Shown: positions 8,797 through 18,229, counted from the stretch's first letter. The stretch: DNA of 64,000 bases from an uncultured Bacteroidales bacterium (GCA_944326225.1 CALVDI010000003.1:16061-80060), one strand, 5' to 3'. Numbers and translations are program-made. The notes: generated by a model from the letters alone, not told the origin.

Positions 8797-8986
8797 GGGC
8801 CTTGCAGGCGACGGCTCCTACGGGAACGGCTATTACCAAGCTGCTGAAGATGCGCAGGAAGTCGGAGTTCATGTGCAGCCACTCGCGGCATATGTATGAG
8901 ATCAGGATGTATGTCACTACTGCGAGTGCGATGCAGATAGCCACTGCGGCTATTTTTCTTTGCAGAGAGATTTCGATTTTCTTCAT
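8762..8986 (-). CDS. Small two-helix membrane protein, unknown
   Basis: I do not recognise this 74-residue protein. It begins MKKIEISLQRK and has two hydrophobic helices: about 12-32 (IAAVAICIALAVVTYILISY) and 44-64 (IFSSLVIAVPVGAVACKALI). A short charged tail follows. It starts from its own ATG, with a -7 box (TATATTTG on the minus strand, 9019-9026) 32 bp upstream, so it is probably a real gene. Its 3' end is antisense to the last 35 bp of dusB. Confidence 0.7.
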   Translation of the reverse strand: MKKIEISLQRKIAAVAICIALAVVTYILISYICREWLHMNSDFLRIFSSLVIAVPVGAVACKALIESWTGEKIE

Positions 8987-9018
8987 AACGGATACAAGGT
9001 TAATAGGTTTTGTGCCTC

Positions 9019-9044
9019 AAATATAGCAAAAATCCTATATTTGT
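9019..9044. promoter_or_regulatory. Divergent promoter pair
   Basis: CAAATATA (9019-9026) gives TATATTTG on the minus strand for the 74-residue membrane protein. TATATTTG on the plus strand (9037-9044) serves the propeller lipoprotein whose ATG is at 9067. The boxes are separated by 10 bp. Confidence 0.7.
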
Positions 9045-9066
9045 CAGAAAATAAAATTCAGGAAGT

Positions 9067-10149
9067 ATGAAAAAAGGGCTTATTCTTGTTGTCTTGTCAA
9101 TTGCTCTTATTACGCATTTGTCTTGTACAGAAACACTCGATAATGACGCAGTTGTTTTGGATGAATCAATCTATGATACAGCACAGAAAGTGTTTCCGGA
9201 TACAGTATGCATATTCTCGGACACTGTCCTTTCCTCACATGCCTTGATGATTGACGGAAGGTATGCCGTACTGAGCATGGATGACCGTACATCGTACTTT
9301 TTAAAGGTATATGACACAGAGACCATGATGCCTGTGACTGATTATCTGCATTATGGAAACGGGCCGTATGAGGTGCTTGGAGCGTCAGTGGAGATTACGG
9401 ATGGAAGAATGGTTGTGCATGATCGCATCAACAGTGTTGTTTATCAGATGCCGTGTACGGATGTGCTTGTTGGAGGAAATCTTATTGACAGAAAGTATGC
9501 CTTCATGTCCAATGAGGTATTGCCATATGGAGACGGCTTTGTGGCACTTAATCCTTACTGGTTTGAGGATGAGCGTTTGGGTATAAGTAACGGTGAGCCC
9601 AGACTGTTCTTTTCTGACGGGATGGAAATATGCTATGATGATACGAAATTGCGTTCCAATACCGCTATGGATGCTGACTTGCTGTGCTCCTCTCCCAATG
9701 GCAGGATTGCATACGTGGACAGGTATTGTCCGCTGGTAGAAATCTATGATGATACCCTTGGTCTTGTCCGTAAGGTCTTTGGACCGGGTACTGAGATGCC
9801 CCTGTACAGGCAGAACGGCGATATCAATATTGTATGGGAAGAACTTCCGCTGACCACGTGGCAGTCTGCCTGTGCCGACGATGATTATATATACCTTCTT
9901 TGGAACGGGATAAAGGATGACCAGAAAGTGGAAAGACCGCAGACCTATATGTATGAGGCTGACGGTGAGGAGAAAGACCTGCTGCTGGTTGTCCTGAACT
10001 GGGAAGGAGCTTTTGTTAAGGCTTTCCGACCTCAGGGGCTGACATCTTATTCTGTGCTTAGTGTCGGCGATGGAGATGGTGTTGTTTATGCCTCCAGCGT
10101 GGATTCGGATATGACGCATCTGTCAATTCTGAACTATCGTATCTTCTGA
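9067..10149 (+). CDS. 6-bladed beta-propeller lipoprotein, unknown ligand
   Basis: The 360-residue protein starts with a lipoprotein signal (MKKGLILVV then LITHLSC, Cys20 as the lipidation site). It resembles the NHL/TolB-like propeller lipoproteins common in Bacteroidales. Blade-like repeats include HYGNGPYEVLGASVEI, an analogue of the GRGPGEY loop in the protein at 16987-18171, and LVRKVFGPG. Such proteins are exported and anchored to a membrane; their ligand is unknown. It stands alone between a divergent promoter and the ribosomal operon. Codon use is more AT-rich than in its neighbours. Confidence 0.7.
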   Translation: MKKGLILVVLSIALITHLSCTETLDNDAVVLDESIYDTAQKVFPDTVCIFSDTVLSSHALMIDGRYAVLSMDDRTSYFLKVYDTETMMPVTDYLHYGNGPYEVLGASVEITDGRMVVHDRINSVVYQMPCTDVLVGGNLIDRKYAFMSNEVLPYGDGFVALNPYWFEDERLGISNGEPRLFFSDGMEICYDDTKLRSNTAMDADLLCSSPNGRIAYVDRYCPLVEIYDDTLGLVRKVFGPGTEMPLYRQNGDINIVWEELPLTTWQSACADDDYIYLLWNGIKDDQKVERPQTYMYEADGEEKDLLLVVLNWEGAFVKAFRPQGLTSYSVLSVGDGDGVVYASSVDSDMTHLSILNYRIF

Positions 10150-10164
10150 TTCTCTGCATATTGT

Positions 10165-10195
10165 TTTGCTGGGTTGGAAATTTTGTATATCTTTG
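10165..10195 (+). promoter_or_regulatory. Promoter of the ribosomal operon
   Basis: TTTG (10165-10168), a 19-bp spacer and TATCTTTG (10188-10195) form a textbook Bacteroidota promoter. The leader to the GTG of rplM is about 60 nt. Confidence 0.88.
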
Positions 10196-10256
10196 CACCC
10201 CCTTATAATAGGGGGATTGCAACAAAATTTAATGTATTAACTTAAAAATCAACACA

Positions 10257-10712
10257 GTGGACACATTAAGCTACAAAACAGTGTCGGCTAACCCGAACAT
10301 GATCGAGAAGAAATGGGTAGTGGTTGATGCAACAGACCAGATCGTGGGCCGCCTTGCTTCCAAAGTGGCAATCATGCTGCGTGGCAAGAACAAGGTGTAC
10401 TACTCTCCGAACATGGACTGCGGTGATTATGTCATCATAATCAACGCCGAGAAAGTCCGTTTCACCGGAAAGAAGCTCACCGATAAGGTCTATGTACGTC
10501 ACACCGGTTATCCCGGAGGTCAGCGTTTCGCTACCCCCAAGGAACTTCTCGCCCGCAAGCCGGAAGCCGTAGTTAGGGAGGCCATCCGCAAGATGCTCCC
10601 CAAGACCCGCCTGGGTGCGCAGATGTACAGGAACCTTCATGTATATGCAGGTCCCGAGCATCCTCATCAGGCTCAATCTCCAGTATTAATCAACATTAAC
10701 GAACAAAAGTAA
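10257..10712 (+). CDS. rplM: Ribosomal protein L13, GTG start
   Basis: L13 is a large-subunit protein. The 151-residue sequence has [21 protein letters not shown], the central [16 protein letters not shown] and the conserved [22 protein letters not shown] near the C-terminus. The start is GTG at 10257, giving MDTLSYKT, the usual N-terminus in Bacteroidota; no upstream ATG is in frame. It is the first gene of rplM-rpsI-rpsB-tsf. Confidence 0.97.
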   Translation: MDTLSYKTVSANPNMIEKKWVVVDATDQIVGRLASKVAIMLRGKNKVYYSPNMDCGDYVIIINAEKVRFTGKKLTDKVYVRHTGYPGGQRFATPKELLARKPEAVVREAIRKMLPKTRLGAQMYRNLHVYAGPEHPHQAQSPVLININEQK

Positions 10713-10719
10713 ACAGAGC

Positions 10720-11109
10720 ATGGAAGTAATCAACGCCCTTGGAAGACGTAAATCTGCTGTCGCTCGCGTTTATGTGACTACAGGCAAAGGCAACATCACC
10801 ATCAACGGCCGTACCCTTGAGGAGTACTTCAAGGAGGAGACTCTCCGTTATATCGTGAGACAGCCTCTGAATGTGACTGAGACTCTGACCGATTTCGACA
10901 TCAAAGTCAATCTTGACGGCGGTGGCATCAAAGGTCAGGCCGAGGCACTCCGCCTTGCCATATCCCGCGCACTCTGCGAGATCAACAAGGAGGCCTATCG
11001 TCCGGTTCTGAAGTCCAACGGTTTCCTCACCCGCGATGCCCGCGAGGTCGAGAGGAAGAAACCCGGACAGCCCGGTGCACGTAGACGCTTCCAGTTCAGC
11101 AAACGTTAG
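10720..11109 (+). CDS. rpsI: Ribosomal protein S9
   Basis: S9 is a small-subunit protein whose C-terminal tail reaches the P-site tRNA. The 129-residue protein shows [19 protein letters not shown] at the start, [19 protein letters not shown] in the middle and the basic tail ending QFSKR. It lies 7 bp after rplM. Confidence 0.97.
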   Translation: MEVINALGRRKSAVARVYVTTGKGNITINGRTLEEYFKEETLRYIVRQPLNVTETLTDFDIKVNLDGGGIKGQAEALRLAISRALCEINKEAYRPVLKSNGFLTRDAREVERKKPGQPGARRRFQFSKR

Positions 11110-11284
11110 TATTTACGTAGAACATTCAGAATGCACAGTCAGGATTCAAAACGGACAGACCCCTGTAAAGGTTACTGCGCGTTTGTCCTGCTGCGAGAAA
11201 TTTGGAAGACCGGCAGCATAGCCGCTACTTCGAGATTAACAAAGAGAACTCTTGTATAACACAGAGACAAAATTTAACAAAACA
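11110..11284 (+). promoter_or_regulatory. Untranslated gap before rpsB, possible leader RNA
   Basis: The ribosomal operon otherwise has gaps of 7-17 bp, so this 175-bp gap is unusual. It has G/C-rich segments (around 11150-11225) that could fold, and no good -7 box. A cis-acting S2-type autoregulatory leader is possible, but I could not match a known structure. Confidence 0.35.
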
Positions 11285-12142
11285 ATGCCCAGAACAAATT
11301 TCCAAGATTTACTTGATGCAGGTGTTCACTTCGGTCACCTGAAGAGAAAATGGAATCCCAAAATGGCTCCTTACATCTTCATGGAGAAGAACGGAATCCA
11401 TATCATAGACCTGCATAAGACTGTTGTCAAGATAGACGAGGCCGCGAACGTAATGAAGCAGCTCGCCCGTGCGGGCCGCCGTATCCTCTTCGTGGCTACC
11501 AAGAAACAGGCAAAGGACATCGTGGCAGAGTATGCCCAGAGTGTCGGTATGCCTTACGTGACTGAAAGATGGCCCGGTGGAATGCTCACCAACTTCCCCA
11601 CCATCCGTAAAGCTGTCAAGAAGATGCACACCATCGACGAGATGATGACCAACGGTACCTTCGAGACCCTCGCAAAGCGTGAGCGTCTCCAGATTACCCG
11701 TCAGAGAGCCAAGCTTGAGAAGAACCTCGGTTCCATAGCTGACCTCAACCGTCTTCCTGCAGCCCTTTTCGTAGTGGACGTACAGAAAGAGATGAACGCC
11801 GTAAAGGAGGCCAACCGTCTCAACATCCCGGTTATCGCAGTTGTTGATACATGTTGCGATCCCACACCTATTGATTATGTGATTCCCGGTAACGACGACG
11901 CCGCCAAGTCCGTATCAGTGATCCTCGATGCTCTTTGCGGAGCCATCAAGGAGGGACTGGAAGAGAGAAAGCTCGAGAAGGACAAAGAGGAGGAGGCCCG
12001 CGAGGCTGACAATGCCGCTTCCGGCAAGAAGATGCGTCCCCGCAAGGGTGCCGCTCCCAAGGCAGAGGCCGCACCTGCAGCTGAGCCTGTGGCAGAGGAG
12101 GCTCCCGCAGCTCCCGCTGAGCCTGCAGAAGTAAAGGAGTAA
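11285..12142 (+). CDS. rpsB: Ribosomal protein S2
   Basis: S2 joins the 30S subunit late and helps dock S1. The ATG at 11285 gives MPRTNFQDLLDAGVHFGH, the normal N-terminus, 285 residues long; an upstream TTG in frame (11252) is unlikely to be used. Core motifs are HLKRKWNPKM, FVATKKQAKDIV, RWPGGMLTNF and IPVIAVVDTCCDPTPIDY. The last ~45 residues are an Ala/Pro/Glu-rich tail (PKAEAAPAAEPVAEEAPAAP) typical of Bacteroidota S2. Confidence 0.97.
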   Translation: MPRTNFQDLLDAGVHFGHLKRKWNPKMAPYIFMEKNGIHIIDLHKTVVKIDEAANVMKQLARAGRRILFVATKKQAKDIVAEYAQSVGMPYVTERWPGGMLTNFPTIRKAVKKMHTIDEMMTNGTFETLAKRERLQITRQRAKLEKNLGSIADLNRLPAALFVVDVQKEMNAVKEANRLNIPVIAVVDTCCDPTPIDYVIPGNDDAAKSVSVILDALCGAIKEGLEERKLEKDKEEEAREADNAASGKKMRPRKGAAPKAEAAPAAEPVAEEAPAAPAEPAEVKE

Positions 12143-12159
12143 TTTAAAATAAGGTAACC

Positions 12160-13155
12160 ATGGAAATTAAAGCAATAGACGTTCAGAAGCTCCGCAAGAT
12201 GACCGGAGCCGGTATGATGGACTGCAAGAAGGCTCTCGTAGAGGCCAACGGTGACTATGAGAGAGCAAAGGAGATTATCCGTGAGAAAGGCAAGCTCGTG
12301 GCTGCCAAGAGAGCTGACCGCGAGACTTCCGAGGGTGCTGTCGTCGCCAAGGTGGACGGCGGCAAGGGTATCCTCCTGTGCCTCGGCTGCGAGACAGACT
12401 TCGTGGCCAAGAACGAGGAGTTTCAGGCTCTTGCAAATGCCATCGCTGATGCAGCCATCAAGGCTATGCCCGCCGATATGGATGCTCTCAAGGCCTGCAC
12501 TATCGCCGACGGCCGTACAGTAGAGGCCGCCATCACAGAGCAGATCGGCAAGACCGGTGAGAAACACTCCCTCGTGGCTTACGAGAAAGTAGAGGCTCCC
12601 TATATCATCTCCTATATCCACACCATCAACGGTAAGCTCGGCGCAATCGTCGGCTTCAACAAGGAAGTGCCCGTAGAGCTCGCCAAAGGCGTAGCCATGC
12701 AGGTAGCGTCCATGAATCCCGTCGCAGTCAACAAAGAGGCCGTGCCTCAGAATGTGATTGATGAGGAGCTCAAGGTGGCTGTCGAGAAGACCAAGGAGGA
12801 GTTGGTGAAGAAGGCTGTTGACGCAGCTCTCTCTAAAGCCGGCATCAATCCCGCCCACGTGGACAGCGAGGACCATATCCAGTCCAACACCGCCAAAGGC
12901 TGGCTCACTCCCGAGCAGGCTGACCAGGCCCGTGAGATTATCAAGACCGTCTCAGCTGAGAAGGCCGCCAATCTCCAGGAGGCAATGGTCAACAACATCG
13001 CCAACGGCCGTCTGAACAAGTTCTTCAAGGAGAATACCCTCGAGGAGCAGGAGTACCAGATGGGCGACGGTAAGACCTCAGTCAAGGCCGCTATCGCAGC
13101 CGTTGACAAGGATGCCAAGGTGACCGTCTTCAAGCGCATATCCCTCGTAGACTAA
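12160..13155 (+). CDS. tsf: Elongation factor Ts
   Basis: EF-Ts exchanges GDP for GTP on EF-Tu. The 331-residue protein has the N-terminal UBA-like module [25 protein letters not shown] and the motif [18 protein letters not shown] Bacteroidota-type insertion spans about residues 195-270, before the C-terminal [14 protein letters not shown]. It follows rpsB by 17 bp and ends at a strong hairpin terminator. Confidence 0.97.
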   Translation: MEIKAIDVQKLRKMTGAGMMDCKKALVEANGDYERAKEIIREKGKLVAAKRADRETSEGAVVAKVDGGKGILLCLGCETDFVAKNEEFQALANAIADAAIKAMPADMDALKACTIADGRTVEAAITEQIGKTGEKHSLVAYEKVEAPYIISYIHTINGKLGAIVGFNKEVPVELAKGVAMQVASMNPVAVNKEAVPQNVIDEELKVAVEKTKEELVKKAVDAALSKAGINPAHVDSEDHIQSNTAKGWLTPEQADQAREIIKTVSAEKAANLQEAMVNNIANGRLNKFFKENTLEEQEYQMGDGKTSVKAAIAAVDKDAKVTVFKRISLVD

Positions 13156-13180
13156 TTAGACATTTAAGAGTAGGAATAGA

Positions 13181-13215
13181 AAAGGCCGGAAGGACATTGT
13201 ATCCTTCCGGCCTTT
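13181..13215 (+). terminator. Intrinsic terminator after tsf
   Basis: AAAGGCCGGAAGGA (13181-13194) pairs perfectly over 14 bp with TCCTTCCGGCCTTT (13202-13215), around a 7-nt loop. The stop of tsf is 26 bp upstream. The symmetric A/T ends could let it work on both strands. Confidence 0.88.
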
Positions 13216-13285
13216 ATGTTATTGAAAATGAGCCTGCGATGCTGCTGCCAGACACTATCTGGGCTGTGCCGCAGTATTCATTTTT

Positions 13286-15118
13286 TTAAAGTCCTGCTAA
13301 TGGATCGCTGTTGATAAGCGAGATGAATCCTGTCCACTCTCCGTCCCATGTGTTGCCTTTGTCATCCAGGAAACTGAATGTCAGTGTGTAGGTTCCGTCA
13401 TCATTGGCGGTGATGGTGAGGTCTCCCGATGTCGCCGGAGCAAGAAGGCTCGGTTGCTGCATTCCGTCGAATCCTCCCATATAGCCGGTTCCGTTCATAA
13501 CTCCTCCATACTTCAGGAACCCCTGCCGATACTCGCCGATTGCCGGGTATGCCGGCTCTGGAGTACCATCGGCACCGGCCGTGTATGTCCCGGACGGGAT
13601 ACCTGCCTCGAATCCGAGCCTTTCAGCGACGAGGTCTACCTGCATACCGTCGCCTTCTGTCACACCGAACGGCGGTTTGAGAGAGAGTTGCCAGTTTCCA
13701 CCTCCATTGACATACCAGTCTCCGTAATAGTTTGCCGTGGCCTCTACGTTGGTGAGGTCAAGAGTGATGTCCCCCTCAAGTGACGAGAATGCCTCATCAT
13801 GCATACCTACAGATAGCCTGCCGCCGTAGCTTCCGGTTATTTTCTGTCCGCTGTCCGTGGTGAAGTCCCAACTTATGTAATAAGAACCGAACAAGTCAGT
13901 TACGGTCATGGTTCCCGAAGTGATGAAACCGTAATAAGGGTAAGCGTCTTCTCCGTAGACTGTCATATAAGTGCCGCCGGCCATGCCGTAGTAGAATCCC
14001 TGCTCCAGCGCGAAACTCTCGCCTACAGCCGAAGATGAGATGTTGTATTTTCCTGACGCTATGGCTCCGCTAGCATCGTATGGAAGCCATGCTGAAACTG
14101 TCAGGACGTTTCCGGTCTGAGGAATATTGCCGTTGTCATCGACGGTGTTGTCTGAAAACTGCATCGTGACGAGCATTATCGTCTTGTCGCTCGCCGCTTT
14201 GTAGAGCTCGGCAGTTGCGGCTATGGCAGTGAAGTCCACGTCCTCCTCGATGTTGCCGTATGGCGGCAGGGAGTCATCCCTCCATGTTCCGGAATCTCCG
14301 GAGTATATGACATGATGGGTCTTCCCGTCAGTGTCCAGAAGCTCGGCTTCGATGAGATAGCCGCCGTTTCCGTCCTCGCTTACAGTCATGGTGCCTTCAG
14401 CGAATATCGCGTACATGGGGCCGGGCAGTCCGTCATCACCCGCGGTGAACGCTCCGGACAGTTCCGGGGTGAACGTGAATTCAGCCGTTGTGCCCGGCTC
14501 TCCAAGAGTGTAGGTGCCCACCGGAATCACAGGGGCTCCGGCATCTTCGGGAGCAGGACCGAAACAGTCGAATACATAGTATGTCCCGCCTGGCTGTCCG
14601 TACCCGTCATCTGTGTACGGCACGTCCGATATGGTGGTGTAATAGCTGTATTCGCCGTTGATACCGTACTTGGTCCCGTAGTAAGTGCCGGTAAGCACGC
14701 TGGCGTTCAGTTCGTAGTCGTATCCGGGCACTGCTGCATTCTGGCTGACGTTCACTGAGTCCCTGGCCTCTCCTCCTTCATGTCTGTATAAGACAGTGAG
14801 TACCGTATTGCGCTCCTCTCCTGTCTCATTGGGCAGGACGGTAAATGTCACGGTGTTCTCTGCGGTGCAGTCCAATTCTGCAATCCAGTCCGCTGTGCAT
14901 AGGGCGGTTGTTTCTCCGTTTCCCGTTTTGTCAGTTATGGTGTAAGTTACTGAGCATTCCTGGCCGGAAGGGTCAGCCGTGATGTCCCCGGAAGTGATTT
15001 CAAGTTTGGGCGCGACAGGTTCCGGTTGAGGTTTTTCATCCTTATTGCATCCGGCAGTAAGGAGTGCTCCGCACAGCAATACGGTGATTGCGGCATTCAT
15101 TGATTTCATCTTGTTCAT
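13286..15118 (-). CDS. BACON-domain lipoprotein with repeated beta domains
   Basis: The 610-residue protein has a lipoprotein signal (LLTAGC, lipidated Cys near 24). A BACON-like Ig fold follows (about 36-130: ITSGDITADPSGQECSV, ADWIAELDC, NETGEERNTVLTV). The rest holds at least three related modules of about 140-160 residues. Each has a GTYxxG start, a strand of the SGTMTV or GDLTITAN type, then a D-x-x-G-K/Q/N turn and a GxYxG-type end. I infer a surface or periplasmic glycan- or protein-binding role. No SusC/D pair is adjacent, so the substrate is open. It lies 82 bp downstream of the AraC-type regulator gene. Confidence 0.75.
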   Translation of the reverse strand: MNKMKSMNAAITVLLCGALLTAGCNKDEKPQPEPVAPKLEITSGDITADPSGQECSVTYTITDKTGNGETTALCTADWIAELDCTAENTVTFTVLPNETGEERNTVLTVLYRHEGGEARDSVNVSQNAAVPGYDYELNASVLTGTYYGTKYGINGEYSYYTTISDVPYTDDGYGQPGGTYYVFDCFGPAPEDAGAPVIPVGTYTLGEPGTTAEFTFTPELSGAFTAGDDGLPGPMYAIFAEGTMTVSEDGNGGYLIEAELLDTDGKTHHVIYSGDSGTWRDDSLPPYGNIEEDVDFTAIAATAELYKAASDKTIMLVTMQFSDNTVDDNGNIPQTGNVLTVSAWLPYDASGAIASGKYNISSSAVGESFALEQGFYYGMAGGTYMTVYGEDAYPYYGFITSGTMTVTDLFGSYYISWDFTTDSGQKITGSYGGRLSVGMHDEAFSSLEGDITLDLTNVEATANYYGDWYVNGGGNWQLSLKPPFGVTEGDGMQVDLVAERLGFEAGIPSGTYTAGADGTPEPAYPAIGEYRQGFLKYGGVMNGTGYMGGFDGMQQPSLLAPATSGDLTITANDDGTYTLTFSFLDDKGNTWDGEWTGFISLINSDPLAGL

Positions 15119-15200
15119 GTTGGTATAAGTTTAAATGTTATAAATCGTAACGGTGTTTCACCGGTACAATATTATATCATAAACCATGAAAAAGAAAGTT

Positions 15201-16883
15201 TTACTTTTTACAATCCGCCAAATTGGCGTTTTGTAAAACAGTATCGCGGTATCTGGACGGCGGCATCCCTTTGGCCGCTTCGAAGAGTCTGTAGAAGGTG
15301 GTCAGGTTGTTGTATCCGAGACTGGCTGCGACGGCCTTGATCGGCGTGTCGTTTCCGGGGTCGGACAGTATCATCACGGCCTCGTTTATGCGGAAGGAGT
15401 TTACGTAGTAGTTGAACGACATGCCGGTGAATGATTTTATGACGGCGCACAGGTAGGTCCTGTTGGTCGAGAGCATCTGTGCCACCTTGTCTCTTGACAG
15501 GTCGCCCTGGCGGTACAGCTTCTGTCCGCGCATCAGCGACTCCAGTCTGTCGAACATTTCTTTCATCCGGTCTTCCGGCATGGATACCGCGGCGGATCTT
15601 GCCGGTCCGGCATCCTGTTTCTCGAGTATGGCCTGATGCTGTTTGAGCAGCTGGTGGTAGTTTTTCTTCTTATTGTGATAGAGCACGTACAGTCCGGCCA
15701 GTACACATATCGCAAGAGCACAAGCCATGACAGCGGTGTTGTATCTGTTGCGCCATCCCAGCAGCTCCACTTCATGCCTTTTTTTCTCATATTCCATCCG
15801 GACGGCATTGATCTCCCTCTCGGTTTCTAGACTCAGGAGCCTGTTGCCCTCCTCATTGTATTTTTTATAATAGTCCAGGGCTGTTCCGTATTCGGACATT
15901 TTCTCATATATCTCGGACAGTATCAGAAACATCTGAGGTCTCATCATCGGACTTCTCAGGGTGTCGGTAGTTCTTAGTCCGCGCAGAAGCACGTCTATGG
16001 CCTTGTCGTATTGTCCGTTTTCCTTCAGGTACTGCGAGTAGCCTATGAAGAGGCCGGAGACGGAGAAAAGGCCTGGCCCCTGCATTTCCCGGAATGCCTT
16101 CTCGTAGTAGAACAAGGCGCTGTCTTTGTCGCCGATGTTGCGCAGGATGTCAGCGTACAGCGACCATGTCTCACGTGCGAGGTCGTATTTCTCCACATAA
16201 GGCAGGGCTTTCCTTGCGTATGAGATGGCTTCTGGGGCATCGTGCAGCATCCAGTACATGTAGGCCGTTATGAGTGCTCCGAGGAAGATATTGTAGTCGT
16301 ATTTCCTGTCAAGTCCCATACGGTAGACATCGAGTGCATAGCGCAGGCCTGTGGAATCGTTGATGGCGTAATAGAGCATCGCCAGGTTTGTCTCGAGCAG
16401 CATCAGCCTGGAAGTGTCCTGTATCTCACGTGCATATTGCACGCCTTCGGTCAAGTAGCCTATGCCTTTGGAGTAGTTTCCTTCTCCGAATGCGGCGTTA
16501 CCTCCCATTGCATTGTACAATGTGGCGACGGCCCACCAGTCCTTTTCCGCCAGAGCCTCCGGAAGGGTTTTCTCGAAGTAGAAGTACATCGAGTCGACGA
16601 CGTTGGTGGTCATGAAGCACTGAGCCTTGTATATTTCGGCGTAAAGGACGTAGAGGCTGTTCTCTGTCCCGCTGCCCAGGTCTTTAAGTCTGTTCGATAT
16701 GCTCAATGCCCCGTCGTAGTCCTGTACGGCGAAACAGTCCTGTATCTTATTGACGTAGTATGCCAGAGTGTCGTCGTGGCTGCCGGCGTAACCGTGTATG
16801 TCCGCGTGTCGGCAGCCGGAGAGCAGCGGCAGCAGCATCAGCAGGGTCAGCGGTGTCAGGAATATGTTAATTCGTATATGCAT
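15201..16883 (-). CDS. TPR / transmembrane / AraC-type regulator
   Basis: The 560-residue protein has an N-terminal hydrophobic segment with a lipobox-like LLSGC (Cys24), about 300 residues of TPR repeats (for example YDGALSISNRLKDLG, ALPYVEKYDLARETWSLYADILRN), one transmembrane helix (about 373-396, TAVMACALAICVLAGLYVLY) and a C-terminal AraC helix-turn-helix domain (about 450-550; INEAVMILSD then IKAVAASLGYNNLTTFYRLF and a GMPPSRYR end). The TPR part should face the periplasm and the DNA-binding part the cytoplasm. It resembles hybrid two-component regulators without kinase and receiver. Likely targets are the flanking lipoprotein genes, but that is inference. A -7 box (TATATTTG, minus strand, 16913-16920) lies 30 bp upstream. 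Confidence 0.85.
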   Translation of the reverse strand: MHIRINIFLTPLTLLMLLPLLSGCRHADIHGYAGSHDDTLAYYVNKIQDCFAVQDYDGALSISNRLKDLGSGTENSLYVLYAEIYKAQCFMTTNVVDSMYFYFEKTLPEALAEKDWWAVATLYNAMGGNAAFGEGNYSKGIGYLTEGVQYAREIQDTSRLMLLETNLAMLYYAINDSTGLRYALDVYRMGLDRKYDYNIFLGALITAYMYWMLHDAPEAISYARKALPYVEKYDLARETWSLYADILRNIGDKDSALFYYEKAFREMQGPGLFSVSGLFIGYSQYLKENGQYDKAIDVLLRGLRTTDTLRSPMMRPQMFLILSEIYEKMSEYGTALDYYKKYNEEGNRLLSLETEREINAVRMEYEKKRHEVELLGWRNRYNTAVMACALAICVLAGLYVLYHNKKKNYHQLLKQHQAILEKQDAGPARSAAVSMPEDRMKEMFDRLESLMRGQKLYRQGDLSRDKVAQMLSTNRTYLCAVIKSFTGMSFNYYVNSFRINEAVMILSDPGNDTPIKAVAASLGYNNLTTFYRLFEAAKGMPPSRYRDTVLQNANLADCKK

Positions 16884-16986
16884 GAGTATGGCCAGTGTTA
16901 TGGGATTTCAAGCAAATATACTCACATGCCTGCCGCAGAGCAAATTTATCTGCGCTGACCTTGGATCTTATGTTTCTGTTGCCTGA

Positions 16987-18171
16987 TTATCTGAGCTTTA
17001 TGGGAGCGAGCATCAGGATGTTGTTGTTCTCGGGGGTGAGGCCGTCGAGGATTTCCTGAATACGGGCCTTGTTATCCTTAGAGAGATTGCCTTCTTTCAG
17101 GGCGTTCTTCGCAACTTCGGTAAAGGTCTCCGGGTCAAGGACAGTGTACCAGTAGCCGCCGGTGAAGGATACGTAGTCGGTCTCTCTGGCCAGGTAGTCG
17201 TTGTAGAATGTGGTTTTTATGCTTTCTCCTGTCCGGCGGTCGGTGACGACGTATTCGGGTTTGCCGGTGCTGAATCCCCATTCAGTCTGTACGGGGTAGC
17301 TTACACTGGTGATGAAGTGTCCGGGCAGCATGATGTAGGAGTGGATGGGTGCATCCTCATTGACATTGAGGTTGTAGTCTTCGGATTCCACCTCCTTGGT
17401 GTTGAAGTCGATGGTGTAGACCGGGTCGAGACTGCCCTCGTTTATTACGTAAAGCGAGTCCTGTCCTCCGCTCCAGGTCACCAGGGCCAGGTCAAATATT
17501 CCGTCCGCGTTTCCGTTGCTCTCTATCTCATTGCTGAAGTCAGGTGTCAGGGTCAGATGTCCGGACGGTATCTCCCATAGCACATTGCCCTGCATGTCCT
17601 GCTTCCAGGCTATCATGGGTACAATGTCTCTGAACGGCAGGGCGGCGACGGTAACTGTACCGGCCTTGGAGTCCACTTTGAACTGGCCTTTTGGCACTTC
17701 ATATTTCAAGGGAATCTCTTTCTTGAACTTGCCGGTACTCAGGTCGTAGCCGAGCAGTGTCTTGGTCTGCCAGGGAAGAAGCCATATCGTGCCGTCCTCC
17801 TCGTCTATCCTCGGAGAGCCGTAGGTGTTGAGGTACTCACCAGGGCCGCGGCCGATGGTGCCTACATCGCAGAGGAACTTACCGGTGGCTCTGTCGTAAA
17901 GTTTGGCCGGACCGCGCATGGATGCTCCGATGCAGATGTAGTGGTCACTTATTGCGTAGTTGTAACCTGTGGCGAATGCCTCGACCCTGCTGTCCAGGGC
18001 TATGAACTCAGGCTCTCCCGCCAGTTCGGAGATATTCATTGCCGGAGCCTGGCTGACCCGGTTGAAATTGACGCTGATGAGTTCTCCGTCATTTTTCTGT
18101 CCGCATGCGGTTGCGATGACGGCGGCCGCTCCTGCGGCAATGGCTTTCAGTAAGTGCGATTTTGTTCTCAT
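16987..18171 (-). CDS. 6-bladed beta-propeller lipoprotein
   Basis: The 394-residue exported protein has signal peptide MRTKSHLLKAIAAGAAAV and lipobox IATAC. The propeller begins near LAGEPEFIALDS. It carries the family hallmark loop VGTIGRGPGEYLNTYGSPRID (about 111-131), then blades such as IWLLPWQTKTLLGYDLSTGK. It matches the large Bacteroidales family of propeller lipoproteins (DUF4934-like); I know of no assigned enzymatic role. A good promoter lies upstream. Confidence 0.75.
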   Translation of the reverse strand: MRTKSHLLKAIAAGAAAVIATACGQKNDGELISVNFNRVSQAPAMNISELAGEPEFIALDSRVEAFATGYNYAISDHYICIGASMRGPAKLYDRATGKFLCDVGTIGRGPGEYLNTYGSPRIDEEDGTIWLLPWQTKTLLGYDLSTGKFKKEIPLKYEVPKGQFKVDSKAGTVTVAALPFRDIVPMIAWKQDMQGNVLWEIPSGHLTLTPDFSNEIESNGNADGIFDLALVTWSGGQDSLYVINEGSLDPVYTIDFNTKEVESEDYNLNVNEDAPIHSYIMLPGHFITSVSYPVQTEWGFSTGKPEYVVTDRRTGESIKTTFYNDYLARETDYVSFTGGYWYTVLDPETFTEVAKNALKEGNLSKDNKARIQEILDGLTPENNNILMLAPIKLR

Positions 18172-18199
18172 GGTACTTGAAGTTAGTGTTTTGCGCTGT

Positions 18200-18229
18200 C
18201 AAAGATATGAAAAAATCGACATAACCAAA
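18200..18229 (-). promoter_or_regulatory. Promoter of the propeller lipoprotein
   Basis: On the minus strand TTTG (18226-18229), an 18-bp spacer and TATCTTTG (18200-18207) form a promoter 29 bp before the ATG at 18171. Confidence 0.8.
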
